NCBI RefSeq assembly: GCF_029868625.1
Contig: NZ_JARWOJ010000330.1
Location: 35,288 to 99,287, forward strand
Origin: Nocardia neocaledoniensis
Lineage (GTDB): Bacteria; Actinomycetota; Actinomycetes; Mycobacteriales; Mycobacteriaceae
Reading direction: 5' to 3'
Length of the DNA: 64,000 nucleotides
Shown here: positions 24,615 through 32,897 of the stretch, one piece after another
Layout of the letters: each line of letters starts with the position of its first letter
Numbering within the stretch: the stretch's first letter is position 1
Notes under the pieces: generated by a model
Told to the model about the DNA's origin: nothing
Databases searched by the model: none
What the model saw: only the letters and a program-made list of their open reading frames with translations
Made by a program: the position numbers and the translations under genes

Positions 24615-25859
24615 GTGCACCATGAACCCGTGGACGACGTGGCCGCACTTCTCGACCGGATCTGGCGCACCGACGCGATCGGCATGCTCGGTGCGCTGAG
24701 CCGCCGGCTCGGCGACTTCGATCTCGCCGAGGAGGCGCTCTCCGACGCGCTGGCCGTGGCGCTCGAGCGCTGGCCCGTCGACGGAGTGCCGGACAGTCCC
24801 GCGGGCTGGCTGGTCACCACCGGGTGGCGCAAGGCGCTGGACCGGGAGCGGCGCGCGACGGTCGGCCGGGCGAAGCTGGCCAGGGTCGCCGCGGAACCAG
24901 TGCCGGAACCGGGCGCGGACGACCGGCTGGCCATGATCTTCGCGTGCTGTCACCCGGAGCTGCCCGAACAGTCCAGGGTCGCGCTCACGCTCTACGCCGC
25001 GGGCGGACTCACCACCGCCGAGATCGCCGCCGCCTTCCTGGTTCCGCTACCGACCATGGCGCAGCGGCTGACCAGGGCCAAGCGGCAATGGCGTGATCGT
25101 GGCATCGGATTCGAACCGCCGCCGCCGACGGAATACGCCGAGCGGCTGCCGGCCGTGCTCGCGGTGATCTATCTGGTCTTCAACGAGGGATATCTCTCCA
25201 GTGGGCGGTCGGCGCAGCGTCGGGAGCTGACGGGCGAAAGCGTCGAACTGGCGCGACAACTCGCGGCATTGCTGCCCGCCGAACCGGAGGTGGCGGGCCT
25301 CACCGCGTTGCTCGAGTTGCACCACGCCCGCGCCGCGACGCGCTTCGATTCGCTCGGCCGCATCGTGCTGCTCGAGCGGCAGGACCGACGGCAGTGGAAC
25401 ACCGGTGAGATCGAGCGCGCGGTGCTGCGGCTGCGCGCGGCCGTGCGGCAGGGGCGGCCGGGGCCGTACCAGACGCAGGCCGGGATCGCCGCCCTCCACG
25501 CGCTGGCCCCCAGCTACGCGCAGACCCCGTGGACCGAGGTCCGCGCGCTCTACGACCGGCTGTCCGCGCTGGATCCGTCGCCGGTGGTGCTGCTGAACCG
25601 CGCGGTCGCGACCCGTTTCGTCCTGGGCCCCGCCCCCGCGCTGGACGAGGTCGAGGTCCTCGGCGAACGGCTGCGTGACTACCACCTCTGGCATGCGACG
25701 CGGGCCGACCTGCTGGCCGCCCTGGACCGTCGGTCCGAGGCGGTGGCGGCCGCCGAGCGCGCACTGGAGCTGGCGACGAATCCCGCCGAGCGCGAACTGA
25801 TGTCGCGCCGCGTGGGGGAGCTCAGGCGCCGAGGCCGACCTCGGCGCCCCGGCGCCTAG
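24615..25859 (+). CDS. ECF42-type sigma factor with C-terminal TPR-like extension
   Basis: 414 residues, much longer than a plain ECF factor. Sigma region 2 is DFDLAEEALSDALAVALERW (about residues 33-53) followed by AGWLVTTGWRKALDRERR. Region 4 is LTTAEIAAAFLVPLPTMAQRLTRAKRQWRD (about 135-165). The remaining 240 residues form a helical extension with TPR-like repeats (LLERQDRRQWN, GPYQTQAGIAALHA, VVLLNRAVATRF). This structure, together with a DGPF/YCII gene alongside, defines the ECF42 group, in which the extension rather than an anti-sigma factor controls activity. The signal and regulon are unknown. Start GTG 24615 follows GGGAG. Confidence 0.88.
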   Translation: MHHEPVDDVAALLDRIWRTDAIGMLGALSRRLGDFDLAEEALSDALAVALERWPVDGVPDSPAGWLVTTGWRKALDRERRATVGRAKLARVAAEPVPEPGADDRLAMIFACCHPELPEQSRVALTLYAAGGLTTAEIAAAFLVPLPTMAQRLTRAKRQWRDRGIGFEPPPPTEYAERLPAVLAVIYLVFNEGYLSSGRSAQRRELTGESVELARQLAALLPAEPEVAGLTALLELHHARAATRFDSLGRIVLLERQDRRQWNTGEIERAVLRLRAAVRQGRPGPYQTQAGIAALHALAPSYAQTPWTEVRALYDRLSALDPSPVVLLNRAVATRFVLGPAPALDEVEVLGERLRDYHLWHATRADLLAALDRRSEAVAAAERALELATNPAERELMSRRVGELRRRGRPRRPGA

Positions 25860-26215
25860 TCGCGCGTCAGCAGCGGACGGACCTCGACCGCGCTCACCCC
25901 CGGCGCGAGCGGCCAGGTCGACGCGATCCGCACCGCCTCGTCCAGATCGTCGCAGTCGAGCACGATGACCGACCCGATGACCTCCTTGACCTCCAGGTAG
26001 GGCCCGTCGGTGATCACCGGTTCGCCGTTCGCCCCGGCGCGCACCGTCTTCGCGGTGTCCCTCGGCTGCAGCTCGATGCCGCCCTCGGCCACCTTGCCGG
26101 TCGGCTGCCACCGCTCGAACCAGCCGTAGACCTCGGTCATCACGCGCTCTTCGGCGGCGGGGGACAAGGCGGCCCACTCGCGGTCGTCGCCACAGATCAA
26201 CATCGCGTACTTCAT
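25856..26215 (-). CDS. DGPF/YCII-domain protein, ECF42 partner
   Basis: 119 residues: MKYAMLICGDDREWAAL start, a conserved AEGGIELQPRD and TDGPYLEVKEVIGSVIVLDCDDLDEA, which carries the DGPF-like (DGPY) motif. Genes of this family accompany ECF41/ECF42 sigma factors and are thought to be targets or modulators. ATG 26215 is used because GAGGAG lies five bases upstream; GTG 26221 would overlap that site. It points towards the sigma gene and the two stop codons overlap by four bases (CTAG), an antisense tail-to-tail arrangement. Confidence 0.85.
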   Translation of the reverse strand: MKYAMLICGDDREWAALSPAAEERVMTEVYGWFERWQPTGKVAEGGIELQPRDTAKTVRAGANGEPVITDGPYLEVKEVIGSVIVLDCDDLDEAVRIASTWPLAPGVSAVEVRPLLTRD

Positions 26216-26384
26216 GATCACTCCTCGAAGGGGAAGGGTTCTGTCCTACACATGACGAACGGGCGTGGTCGTTTCTCGACAGCTCCCGTCATCCTCGCCG
26301 ACCCGAACCGGCGCTGTCGGTGGACACGGCTAGGCTCGACGGAAACGCGCGGCCCGCGCGACCAATGCTCAGGGGGAACCCGCC

Positions 26385-26585
26385 GTGACCGCTCCACACC
26401 CGCATGCCGCCGACCAGCCGGAGCCGGCCTTCCGGCGCGCCGAGCCCCCCGCCGTCCCCACCCCGGTCTTCAGTGCCGACCGCCCCAGCGAGATCACACC
26501 GACGTTCGCGGACACCGGCACCGCCACCGCGCTACCGACCTTCCTGGCACCGGTCGAGCGCCCCGGTCGCGACGAGTACGCCTAG
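26385..26585 (+). CDS. Proline-rich small hypothetical protein (66 aa)
   Basis: GTG start with AGGGGGA upstream. Composition is rich in Pro, Ala, Thr and acidic residues (PAFRRAEPPAVPTPVFSADRPSE, then TGTATALPTFLAPVERPG). No signal peptide, membrane segment or cysteine is seen. It may be an intrinsically disordered protein. The next gene on this strand, a HEAT-repeat protein, starts 78 bases later. Function unknown. Confidence 0.5.
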   Translation: MTAPHPHAADQPEPAFRRAEPPAVPTPVFSADRPSEITPTFADTGTATALPTFLAPVERPGRDEYA

Positions 26586-26662
26586 CAGCCGACGACATTC
26601 GCCACATCGCTCGATCGGTCACCGTGCCGGGGCTCGGCAGTGACCGCCTCCCAGGGAACCAC

Positions 26663-27688
26663 GTGCGCATGCTCGATGAGATCGACTGGGGTTCGCTCAC
26701 CCACGCCTACGGTTGCGCGGCCGACACTCCCGCCCACCTGGCGGCCCTCACCTCGGCGGACCCGGTATCCCGGCAGGCCGCGCTCGACCACCTCGAGGTG
26801 GCGGTGCTGCACCAGGGATTTCCGTCGTCGGCCACCGCACCGGCGACGCACGTCATCGCGCGACTGCTCGAACGCGCTGACGTCGCCCCTGATGTCCGTC
26901 TCGCGCTCGTCGAGTTTCTCGGCTGGGTCGCCGACGCGACCGTGATCGCCATGCGGGAGGACCATGTCGACGACCTCGTCGTCGCGCTGCAGCGGGCAGT
27001 CGTGGAGTCCTACCCCGTGGCGACCGGCTTCCTCGACCACGCCGACGGGCACCTGCGCGAGCAGGCCGTCCACGCGGCGGTGGCGCAGGTCAAGACACCG
27101 GCACTGGCCGAGCACCGGCCTGCCCTCGCCGCGCGCCTGCATGCCCGGGCGAAGGCCGACACGGCCGAACGCGCATGGTGGGTGCGGCGTCTCAGCGATC
27201 TCGACGCCGCCGAGCAGTACCTCGCCGACCCCGACCTCGCGGTCCGGGCCTGCGCGGCCCTGGCGGCAGGCCTCGCGGACGACGCGAGGGCCACCGAAGT
27301 CATCGTCGACGCGCTGAGCCACGCGGCCGAGCACGGTCTCGCCGAGCGTGCGCCCTATCGCCTCGACGAACTGATCGGCGCCGCCGTCGGCCGGGTGGAC
27401 TTCGACCGCATCGCCGCATCGGCATCGGCGATCATCCGCGACGCGGACTGGACCGGCTTCGGTAGCACGTGGGGACCCTTGCTGCTGGCCGCCTTCGACC
27501 CGCCCTACGACAACCGTCACGGCCTGTCGCCAACGCGCCGTGACATCCTCGCCGCAGCGGTCGCCAACCCGCGTATCTGGAACCCACGAAACGGCAGCTG
27601 CTCCTTGGTGTTCCGGCGCAGCGGCCTTCCGCTCGACCGGGAATCCTGCGCTCGGATCGTGGCAGCGCCCGGGTATCCCGGACGCTAG
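26663..27688 (+). CDS. HEAT-repeat-like protein
   Basis: About 341 residues of repeated short helices with the HEAT pattern: LAALTSADPVSRQAALDHLEVAVLH, LVEFLGWVADATVI, DLVVALQRAVVESYPVATGFLDHADGHLREQAVHAAV, and AEQYLADPDLAVRACAALAAGL. Such solenoids mediate protein-protein contact. The GTG 26663 start is chosen because AGGGA lies five bases upstream and the fold begins just after; the frame stays open much further upstream but without homologous-looking sequence. It converges on a LacI regulator 20 bases away. No function can be assigned. Confidence 0.7.
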   Translation: MRMLDEIDWGSLTHAYGCAADTPAHLAALTSADPVSRQAALDHLEVAVLHQGFPSSATAPATHVIARLLERADVAPDVRLALVEFLGWVADATVIAMREDHVDDLVVALQRAVVESYPVATGFLDHADGHLREQAVHAAVAQVKTPALAEHRPALAARLHARAKADTAERAWWVRRLSDLDAAEQYLADPDLAVRACAALAAGLADDARATEVIVDALSHAAEHGLAERAPYRLDELIGAAVGRVDFDRIAASASAIIRDADWTGFGSTWGPLLLAAFDPPYDNRHGLSPTRRDILAAAVANPRIWNPRNGSCSLVFRRSGLPLDRESCARIVAAPGYPGR

Positions 27689-27707
27689 AGGGCGGGAACG
27701 AGGCTGG

Positions 27708-28766
27708 TCACCGCGGCGTGGGAGCAGGTGATGTCACGGGGTCGATGTGGTTCCCGCAGCCGCAGGATTCGCCGGGGTGGAGGGTGATGGGGAGGGGAGC
27801 GGGGACGACAGAGTCCGGGGTCGTGCTCAGCAGGCGGTCGAGGGCGTGGCGGGTGATCATGTCGATCGGCTGCTGGATCGAGGTCAGGGTGATCTGGCCG
27901 AAGTGCTGGGCGGGGCTGGTGTCGAAGCCGACGACCCGGACCCGGCGCGGGATGTCGAGCCCGGCGTCGGTGATCGCGCGAAGAGTAGCGGCCGCTTGGG
28001 CATTGGTGCCCACGACCATGCCGTCGGGTGGGCCGGACCGAGCGCGAAGGTATTCGCGCACCGCGCGGTAGGCGCCTTCGCCGGTCAGGTCCGTGCGGAT
28101 GACGGCGGCATCGGCGCCGGCGACGGCGGCGAACCCGCGGTAGCGCTGGTCGACCGTTTCCCGGTCGCCGTAGCGGACGTCCTCGGCGGTGAAGCCACCG
28201 ACGAAGACGATGTCGCGGCACGCGTGGGTGTCGAGGAGGTGCCGTGCGGCGAGCGCGCCCGCGGCGACATGATCGGCCCCGACGACCGGCGAATCGACGG
28301 GACTTCTGGTGTTGTGCACCCACACCACCGGCATCCGTGCCCGCGCGCAGACCGCGCCCGTCGCCACGGGATCGACGGCGCCGACCACGATCAGCCCGTC
28401 GATACCGACATCGGTGAAGGCGGTGGCGAATTCGAGTTCGCGCTCGGGGTCGTAGCCGCTGTTGCCGATCATGGTGAGGTGGTCGCGCGCCCGCGCTTCG
28501 ATCTCGGTGCGCCCGACCAGTGCCGCGTAGAGCGGAATCGTCAGATCGGGGACGAGCAGCCCGATCTGACGCCAGCGCCGCGGCCGCCGCAGCGCGCGGG
28601 CCAGCCGATCCGGGCGATAGCGCAATTCGTCGGCGGCCGCCAACACCTTGGCGCGCAGCGCGTCCGACACCGGACGTGGACCGTCGTTGAGCACATAGCT
28701 GACAACGGCGGTGGAGACCCCGGCGCGACCGGCGACGTCGGCGAGGGTGGGGCGTTTAGCGGTCAC
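27708..28766 (-). CDS. LacI-family transcriptional regulator
   Basis: 352 residues. The N-terminal HTH is PTLADVAGRAGVSTAVVSYVLNDGPRPVSDALRAKVLAAADEL (about residues 6-48) with a hinge YRPDRLARALR. A periplasmic-binding-protein-like ligand domain follows (IGLLVPDLTIPLYAALVGRTE, later DGLIVVGAVDP and VRVVGFDTSPAQHF). It is divergent from the arylsulfotransferase/ABC operon. A perfect palindrome with central CG, typical of LacI operators, lies before that operon. The effector is presumably the sulfur compound or sugar-like ligand handled by the operon. Start GTG 28766. Confidence 0.9.
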   Translation of the reverse strand: MTAKRPTLADVAGRAGVSTAVVSYVLNDGPRPVSDALRAKVLAAADELRYRPDRLARALRRPRRWRQIGLLVPDLTIPLYAALVGRTEIEARARDHLTMIGNSGYDPERELEFATAFTDVGIDGLIVVGAVDPVATGAVCARARMPVVWVHNTRSPVDSPVVGADHVAAGALAARHLLDTHACRDIVFVGGFTAEDVRYGDRETVDQRYRGFAAVAGADAAVIRTDLTGEGAYRAVREYLRARSGPPDGMVVGTNAQAAATLRAITDAGLDIPRRVRVVGFDTSPAQHFGQITLTSIQQPIDMITRHALDRLLSTTPDSVVPAPLPITLHPGESCGCGNHIDPVTSPAPTPR

Positions 28767-28858
28767 AATCGGATCCAGTCTGCTGGGCCGCCGGTCCGTG
28801 CCGAAGGCTTTCGTTCATCGTGATTCCTACCCTGTGCTGTGCCGTGCTCATCTCTACG

Positions 28859-28870
28859 CTAATCGATTAG
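28859..28870. promoter_or_regulatory. LacI-type palindromic operator
   Basis: CTAATCGATTAG is a perfect 12-bp palindrome centred on CG, as in LacI/GalR family operators. It is 54 bases before the arylsulfotransferase start and 92 bases before the LacI start, so it can repress both promoters. Confidence 0.65.
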
Positions 28871-28924
28871 ATCCTTAACTCTCACGACCCATACCCGCAA
28901 CAACCGACAGGTGAAGTAGACGCC

Positions 28925-30220
28925 ATGGCCTACGCACGACTCACGGGAGTCACCCACCACGCGCCCGAGAACGCCCACGACAGCCTCGTGCTGTTCACCG
29001 GAGCGGATTCGATCACCCGCCTCATCGCCCTCGACGGGACCGTGGTGCGTGAGTGGCCGCACGCGGGCGTGCCGCCGCGGCTCCTCGATCCGGCGCTCAC
29101 GGGCGGCAGCCGCGGTCATGTCGGTGTGCAGCTGACCGAAAGCGGCGACGGTCGTGGCGGCATCTATGCCAACGGCACTGTCGGACAGCTCGATTGGGCG
29201 GGAGAGGTGGTGTGGGAGTGGGGACGCCAGGCGCCCGGCGGGGCGGCTCGCCAGAACCACGACTGGCAGCTGCTGCCCAACGGCAACCGGCTGCTGCTGG
29301 TCACCGTGCCGCGGGTGGTGGCCCAGCTCGGCGTCGACGCGACGGTCGGGGACCAGGGCCTGTACGAGGTCGACCCGGGCGGCGCGATCGTCTGGCAGTG
29401 GCTGGCCGGTGACCACCTCGACGAGTTCGGCTTCTCCGAGGAGGGCAGGCAGGCGTTGCGTGCCACGGCCGCGCGCGACCCCGAGGACCCCTGGGGCTAC
29501 CTGGAGATGAACAGCGCGACGCCGCTGGGCCCGAACCGGTGGCACGACGACGATCCCGAGGGCGTGTTCCACCCCGACAACATCCTGGTCAGCTTCCGCA
29601 AGGCGAACGTGATCGCGCTGATCGACAAGCGCTCCGGCGCCGTCGTGTGGCGGCTCGGCCCCTACTTCGAGGAGGCGCCGGGCGCGCAGCACCAGCGCGT
29701 CAACGTGCACAAGGTGCCCCGCCCGGTGGACCAGATCTCCGGACAGCACAACCCGCACCTGATCCCGGCCGGACTGCCCGGCGCGGGCAACATCCTGGTC
29801 TTCGACAATCAGGGCGGCGCCGGCTATCCGCCCGCGCCGCTGGGTATCTACGCCGGTTCGCGCGTGCTCGAGATCGACCCGACGACCCGCCAGATCGTCT
29901 GGCAGTACACCGCGGAGGACTCCGGCCGGCCGTCGTGGACGTTCTTCAGCTCCTTCGTCAGCAACGCCCAGCGGCTGCCCAACGGCAACACCCTGATCAC
30001 CGAGGGTATGCAGGGCCGGATCTTCCAGGTCACGCCCCAGGGCGAGGTGGTCTGGGAGTACCACAGCCCGTACGAGGGCTACGGCGTGGCGGGGGAGCCG
30101 GAGGTGCGCGAGCCGCGGGTGCCCGGTGTGGACCGGCTCACCCGGACACCCCTGGTCTACCGGGCGCAAGCGGTCCCCTTCGACTGGGTGCCCGGCGGAC
30201 CGGTGAACGGGAAGGACTGA
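28925..30220 (+). CDS. Arylsulfotransferase-like protein (ASST family)
   Basis: 431 residues. Beta-propeller repeats carry the signatures QNHDWQLLPNGNRLLL (about residue 112), HPDNILVSFRKANVIALIDK, HNPHLIPAGLPGAGNILVFDNQGGAGY (about 278-304) and NAQRLPNGNTLITEGMQGRIFQV, as in bacterial arylsulfotransferases. Those enzymes move a sulfuryl group from a phenolic sulfate to another phenol without PAPS. No signal peptide is visible, so a cytoplasmic location is likely, unlike the periplasmic enzymes. It is first in an operon with a sulfonate-type ABC importer, and a LacI operator lies before it. Confidence 0.85.
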   Translation: MAYARLTGVTHHAPENAHDSLVLFTGADSITRLIALDGTVVREWPHAGVPPRLLDPALTGGSRGHVGVQLTESGDGRGGIYANGTVGQLDWAGEVVWEWGRQAPGGAARQNHDWQLLPNGNRLLLVTVPRVVAQLGVDATVGDQGLYEVDPGGAIVWQWLAGDHLDEFGFSEEGRQALRATAARDPEDPWGYLEMNSATPLGPNRWHDDDPEGVFHPDNILVSFRKANVIALIDKRSGAVVWRLGPYFEEAPGAQHQRVNVHKVPRPVDQISGQHNPHLIPAGLPGAGNILVFDNQGGAGYPPAPLGIYAGSRVLEIDPTTRQIVWQYTAEDSGRPSWTFFSSFVSNAQRLPNGNTLITEGMQGRIFQVTPQGEVVWEYHSPYEGYGVAGEPEVREPRVPGVDRLTRTPLVYRAQAVPFDWVPGGPVNGKD

Positions 30221-30225
30221 CCACC

Positions 30226-31077
30226 ATGACAAGTATCGTGCGTACCACCGACCCGCCCGCCACATCACGCCGCGGCCGCCCCCGCTCACCTGCTCGGCGA
30301 CGAGCCCCGGCGTGGTTCGCCCGCGCGGGCTCGCTGGGCTGGATCGTCGTCGGGCCGGCGCTGGCCGCGCTCGCGTGGACCCTGCTCGTCGCCTCCGGCC
30401 GGTTCCCGGATGCCCTGCTGCCCGGGATACCCGAAATCCTCGGCGCCGCCGGTGATCTCCAGCGCGAAGGCCTCCTCGCCGAGGACATCCTCGCCAGCCT
30501 CCGCCGCGCAGCCGGTGGCTTCGTGCTCGGTGCCACCGCGGGTATCGGCGCCGCGATCATCACCGCGACCACGACCCTCGGACGCCGCCTGCTGCGACCG
30601 GTGCTGCGGCTGCTCGCGCCCATCCCCACCATCGGGCTCGTCCCGCTGGCCATCCTGTGGTTCGGGCTCGGCGAGGGCAGCAAGGCGCTGGTCATCGCGC
30701 TCGGGGTGTTCGTGCCCGTGTGGATCAACAGTCACGTCGGGTTGGCGAGTACGCCCCGCGACTACCTGCAGGCGGCTCGCTGCCTCGGGGCCGGACGAGC
30801 GCAGACACTGCGCGAGATCGTCCTGCCGGAAGCTGCTCCCGACATCGTGGCCGGACTCCGGGTCGGCGCCGCCATGGCGTTCGTGCTCATCGTCGTGGCC
30901 GAGATGTCGGGCACCACCGCGGGAATCGGCTACCGCATCTATCAGGCCCAGCTCTTCTCGCAGGCCGATCGGCTGATCGCCTGCCTGATCGTGCTCGGCG
31001 TCCTCGGCGCGCTCGTCGACGCGATCATCGCCGCCACCACCACACCGATCACGCGCTGGGCCGCGGAGGAGCACTGA
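30226..31077 (+). CDS. ABC transporter permease (SsuC/TauC-like)
   Basis: 283 residues with about six membrane segments. The EAA loop is AARCLGAGRAQTLREIVLPEAAPDIVAGLRVGAAMAF (about residues 180-217), characteristic of the nitrate/sulfonate/taurine permease group. The N-terminus is Arg/Pro-rich. It forms the membrane channel of the importer with the ATPase (one base downstream) and the lipoprotein. The gene begins five bases after the arylsulfotransferase stop. Confidence 0.9.
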   Translation: MTSIVRTTDPPATSRRGRPRSPARRRAPAWFARAGSLGWIVVGPALAALAWTLLVASGRFPDALLPGIPEILGAAGDLQREGLLAEDILASLRRAAGGFVLGATAGIGAAIITATTTLGRRLLRPVLRLLAPIPTIGLVPLAILWFGLGEGSKALVIALGVFVPVWINSHVGLASTPRDYLQAARCLGAGRAQTLREIVLPEAAPDIVAGLRVGAAMAFVLIVVAEMSGTTAGIGYRIYQAQLFSQADRLIACLIVLGVLGALVDAIIAATTTPITRWAAEEH

Positions 31078-31078
31078 C

Positions 31079-31837
31079 ATGACGATTCGCGCCGAAGACC
31101 TGGTCGTGCACTATCCGGGCAACCCGGCACCGACCCTGCACGGCATCGATCTCACCATCGAGGACGGTTCGTTCACGGTCCTGGTCGGTGCGTCGGGATC
31201 CGGGAAGTCGACGCTGCTGCACTGCCTGGCCGGCCTGATCACCCCGACGTCGGGACTGGTGCGCGACAACGGGATTCCGGTGACGGCGCCCGAGCCGCGG
31301 CGCGGTGTCGCCTTCCAGCGAGACGTGCTCTTCCCCTGGATGAGCGTGGCCGACAACATCGGCTTCGCGTTGCGTGCTCGCGGCATCGCCGCGGCCGAGC
31401 GACCGCGGCGCGTCGCCGAACTGCTCGACGACGTCGAGCTCGCCCGCTCGGTGCGCGACCGGCGACCCAGCGAACTGTCCGGTGGCATGCGGCAACGCGT
31501 CAGTATCGCCCGGCTGCTGGCCGGCGAACCCGCGGTGCTGCTGATGGACGAGCCCTTCGCCGCGTTGGACGCCCTGACCCGGCTCAAGATGCAAGACCTG
31601 CTCACCGGTCTGTGGGGACGTGACGGGCGCACCGTCGTGTTCGTCACCCACGACATCGACGAGGCGATCCGCCTCGCCGACACCGTCGTGGTGCTCGACG
31701 ACGGCGGCATCGCCGAACACCTCACCAATCCGCTCGACCGGCCCCGGCCCGCGGACACGCTCGCCGACCGAGCCGGCTACAGCGACATCCGCAAACAGCT
31801 GCACCACCGGCTCGGGATCACCCACGCCATCGCCTGA
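31079..31837 (+). CDS. ABC transporter ATP-binding protein (SsuB/TauB-like)
   Basis: 252 residues. Walker A is GASGSGKST (about residue 38), the Q-loop lies in AFQRDVLFPWMSV, the signature is LSGGMRQR and Walker B is VLLMDEPFAALD, followed by the H-loop FVTHDIDEA. It energises the sulfonate-type importer. Only one base separates it from the permease gene. Confidence 0.93.
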   Translation: MTIRAEDLVVHYPGNPAPTLHGIDLTIEDGSFTVLVGASGSGKSTLLHCLAGLITPTSGLVRDNGIPVTAPEPRRGVAFQRDVLFPWMSVADNIGFALRARGIAAAERPRRVAELLDDVELARSVRDRRPSELSGGMRQRVSIARLLAGEPAVLLMDEPFAALDALTRLKMQDLLTGLWGRDGRTVVFVTHDIDEAIRLADTVVVLDDGGIAEHLTNPLDRPRPADTLADRAGYSDIRKQLHHRLGITHAIA

Positions 31838-31864
31838 TCCGCCCAACCACCCGAGGACCACCCA

Positions 31865-32830
31865 GTGAAGACATCTCTCCTGCGGAGCATCGTCGCGGCG
31901 CTCACCGCGACCACCCTGGCCGTCACCGGCGCCGCCTGTGGTGCCGCCGATGCCGACGACCCCACCACGCTGACCGTCGGCTTCGTCGTCGACCCGTCCT
32001 GGGCACAGATCCCCGTCGCCGACAAGGTGGGCTACTTCGACAAGCACGACGTCGAGGTGAAGGTCGTGAACTTCCCGTCCGGAATCGAGGCACTGCAGGC
32101 CGTGGCGGCCGGTCAGCTCGACGTCGCCACCGCGGCCGATGTGCCGAGCGCGGCCGTGCTCACCAAATCACCCACGCTGCGGGTGGTCGGCGACGGCGCA
32201 CGCTGGGAGGGGTCGCGGATCGTCGCGCGCCGCAGCGCGGGCATCGACAGCGTCGCCGATCTCGCCGGCAAGTCGATCGGCACGCCGATCGGGACGAGTG
32301 CGGCCTATTTCGTCGCGAACACCCTGGCGCACCAGGGCATCGCCGCCGAGCTCGTGCAGGTGGCGCCGTCCGCGACGGTGACCGCGGCGACCCAGCGCGA
32401 TGTCGACGCCGTCTCGATCTTCCAGCCGTACCAGGCCCAGGTCGTGCAGGCGCTGGGTGCCGACGCGATCGAGCTGACCGGCGGAACCTACCGCCAGCAC
32501 AGCCTGTATCTGGCCTCGCAGCACGCCGTCACCACGAAGTCCGCCGCGCTCTCGTCCTTCTTCGCCGCGCTGGACGACGCAGGCCGGGACCTGAAGAACC
32601 TGGCCGACCCCGCTCTGGCCGCCGTGGCCGCGGCCACGCAGCTCCAGCCCGAACTGCTGCGAACGGTGTTGCCCCAGTTCGACTTCACCCTGCAACTCGC
32701 CCCCGACCTCGCGACCAAGCTCGACGAGCTGGGGAGGTGGGCCAAGACCCAGGGCAAGATCCCCGCCGACACCGAACTGCCGCCCTACGCCACGTTCCTC
32801 GACGACAGGTTCCTGCCGTCGAAACGGTAG
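31865..32830 (+). CDS. ABC substrate-binding lipoprotein (SsuA/TauA-like)
   Basis: 321 residues. The signal LLRSIVAALTATTLAVTGAACG ends in a lipobox (TGAAC), so the mature protein is lipid-anchored outside the membrane. The binding fold shows the NMT1/SsuA-like features VGYFDKHDVEVKVVNFPSGIEALQAVAAGQLDVATAADVPSA in parts. It captures the substrate for the importer; a sulfonate or sulfate ester fits the neighbouring arylsulfotransferase. Start GTG 31865; 27 bases follow the ATPase stop. Confidence 0.87.
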   Translation: MKTSLLRSIVAALTATTLAVTGAACGAADADDPTTLTVGFVVDPSWAQIPVADKVGYFDKHDVEVKVVNFPSGIEALQAVAAGQLDVATAADVPSAAVLTKSPTLRVVGDGARWEGSRIVARRSAGIDSVADLAGKSIGTPIGTSAAYFVANTLAHQGIAAELVQVAPSATVTAATQRDVDAVSIFQPYQAQVVQALGADAIELTGGTYRQHSLYLASQHAVTTKSAALSSFFAALDDAGRDLKNLADPALAAVAAATQLQPELLRTVLPQFDFTLQLAPDLATKLDELGRWAKTQGKIPADTELPPYATFLDDRFLPSKR

Positions 32831-32838
32831 CGGCACAC

Positions 32839-32890
32839 AGCGACACCGCCGGTCACGGATGCTCGCGGGCCCGTGACCGGCGGTGTCGCT
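32839..32890. terminator. Perfect 20-bp stem, bidirectional terminator
   Basis: Arms 32839-32858 and 32871-32890 are fully complementary (left begins AGCGACACCG, right ends CGGTGTCGCT) with a 12-base loop. It lies between two converging genes, eight bases after the lipoprotein stop and seven before the hydrolase stop. No T-run follows, as is usual in GC-rich actinobacteria. Confidence 0.8.
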
Positions 32891-32897
32891 CGTCGCC

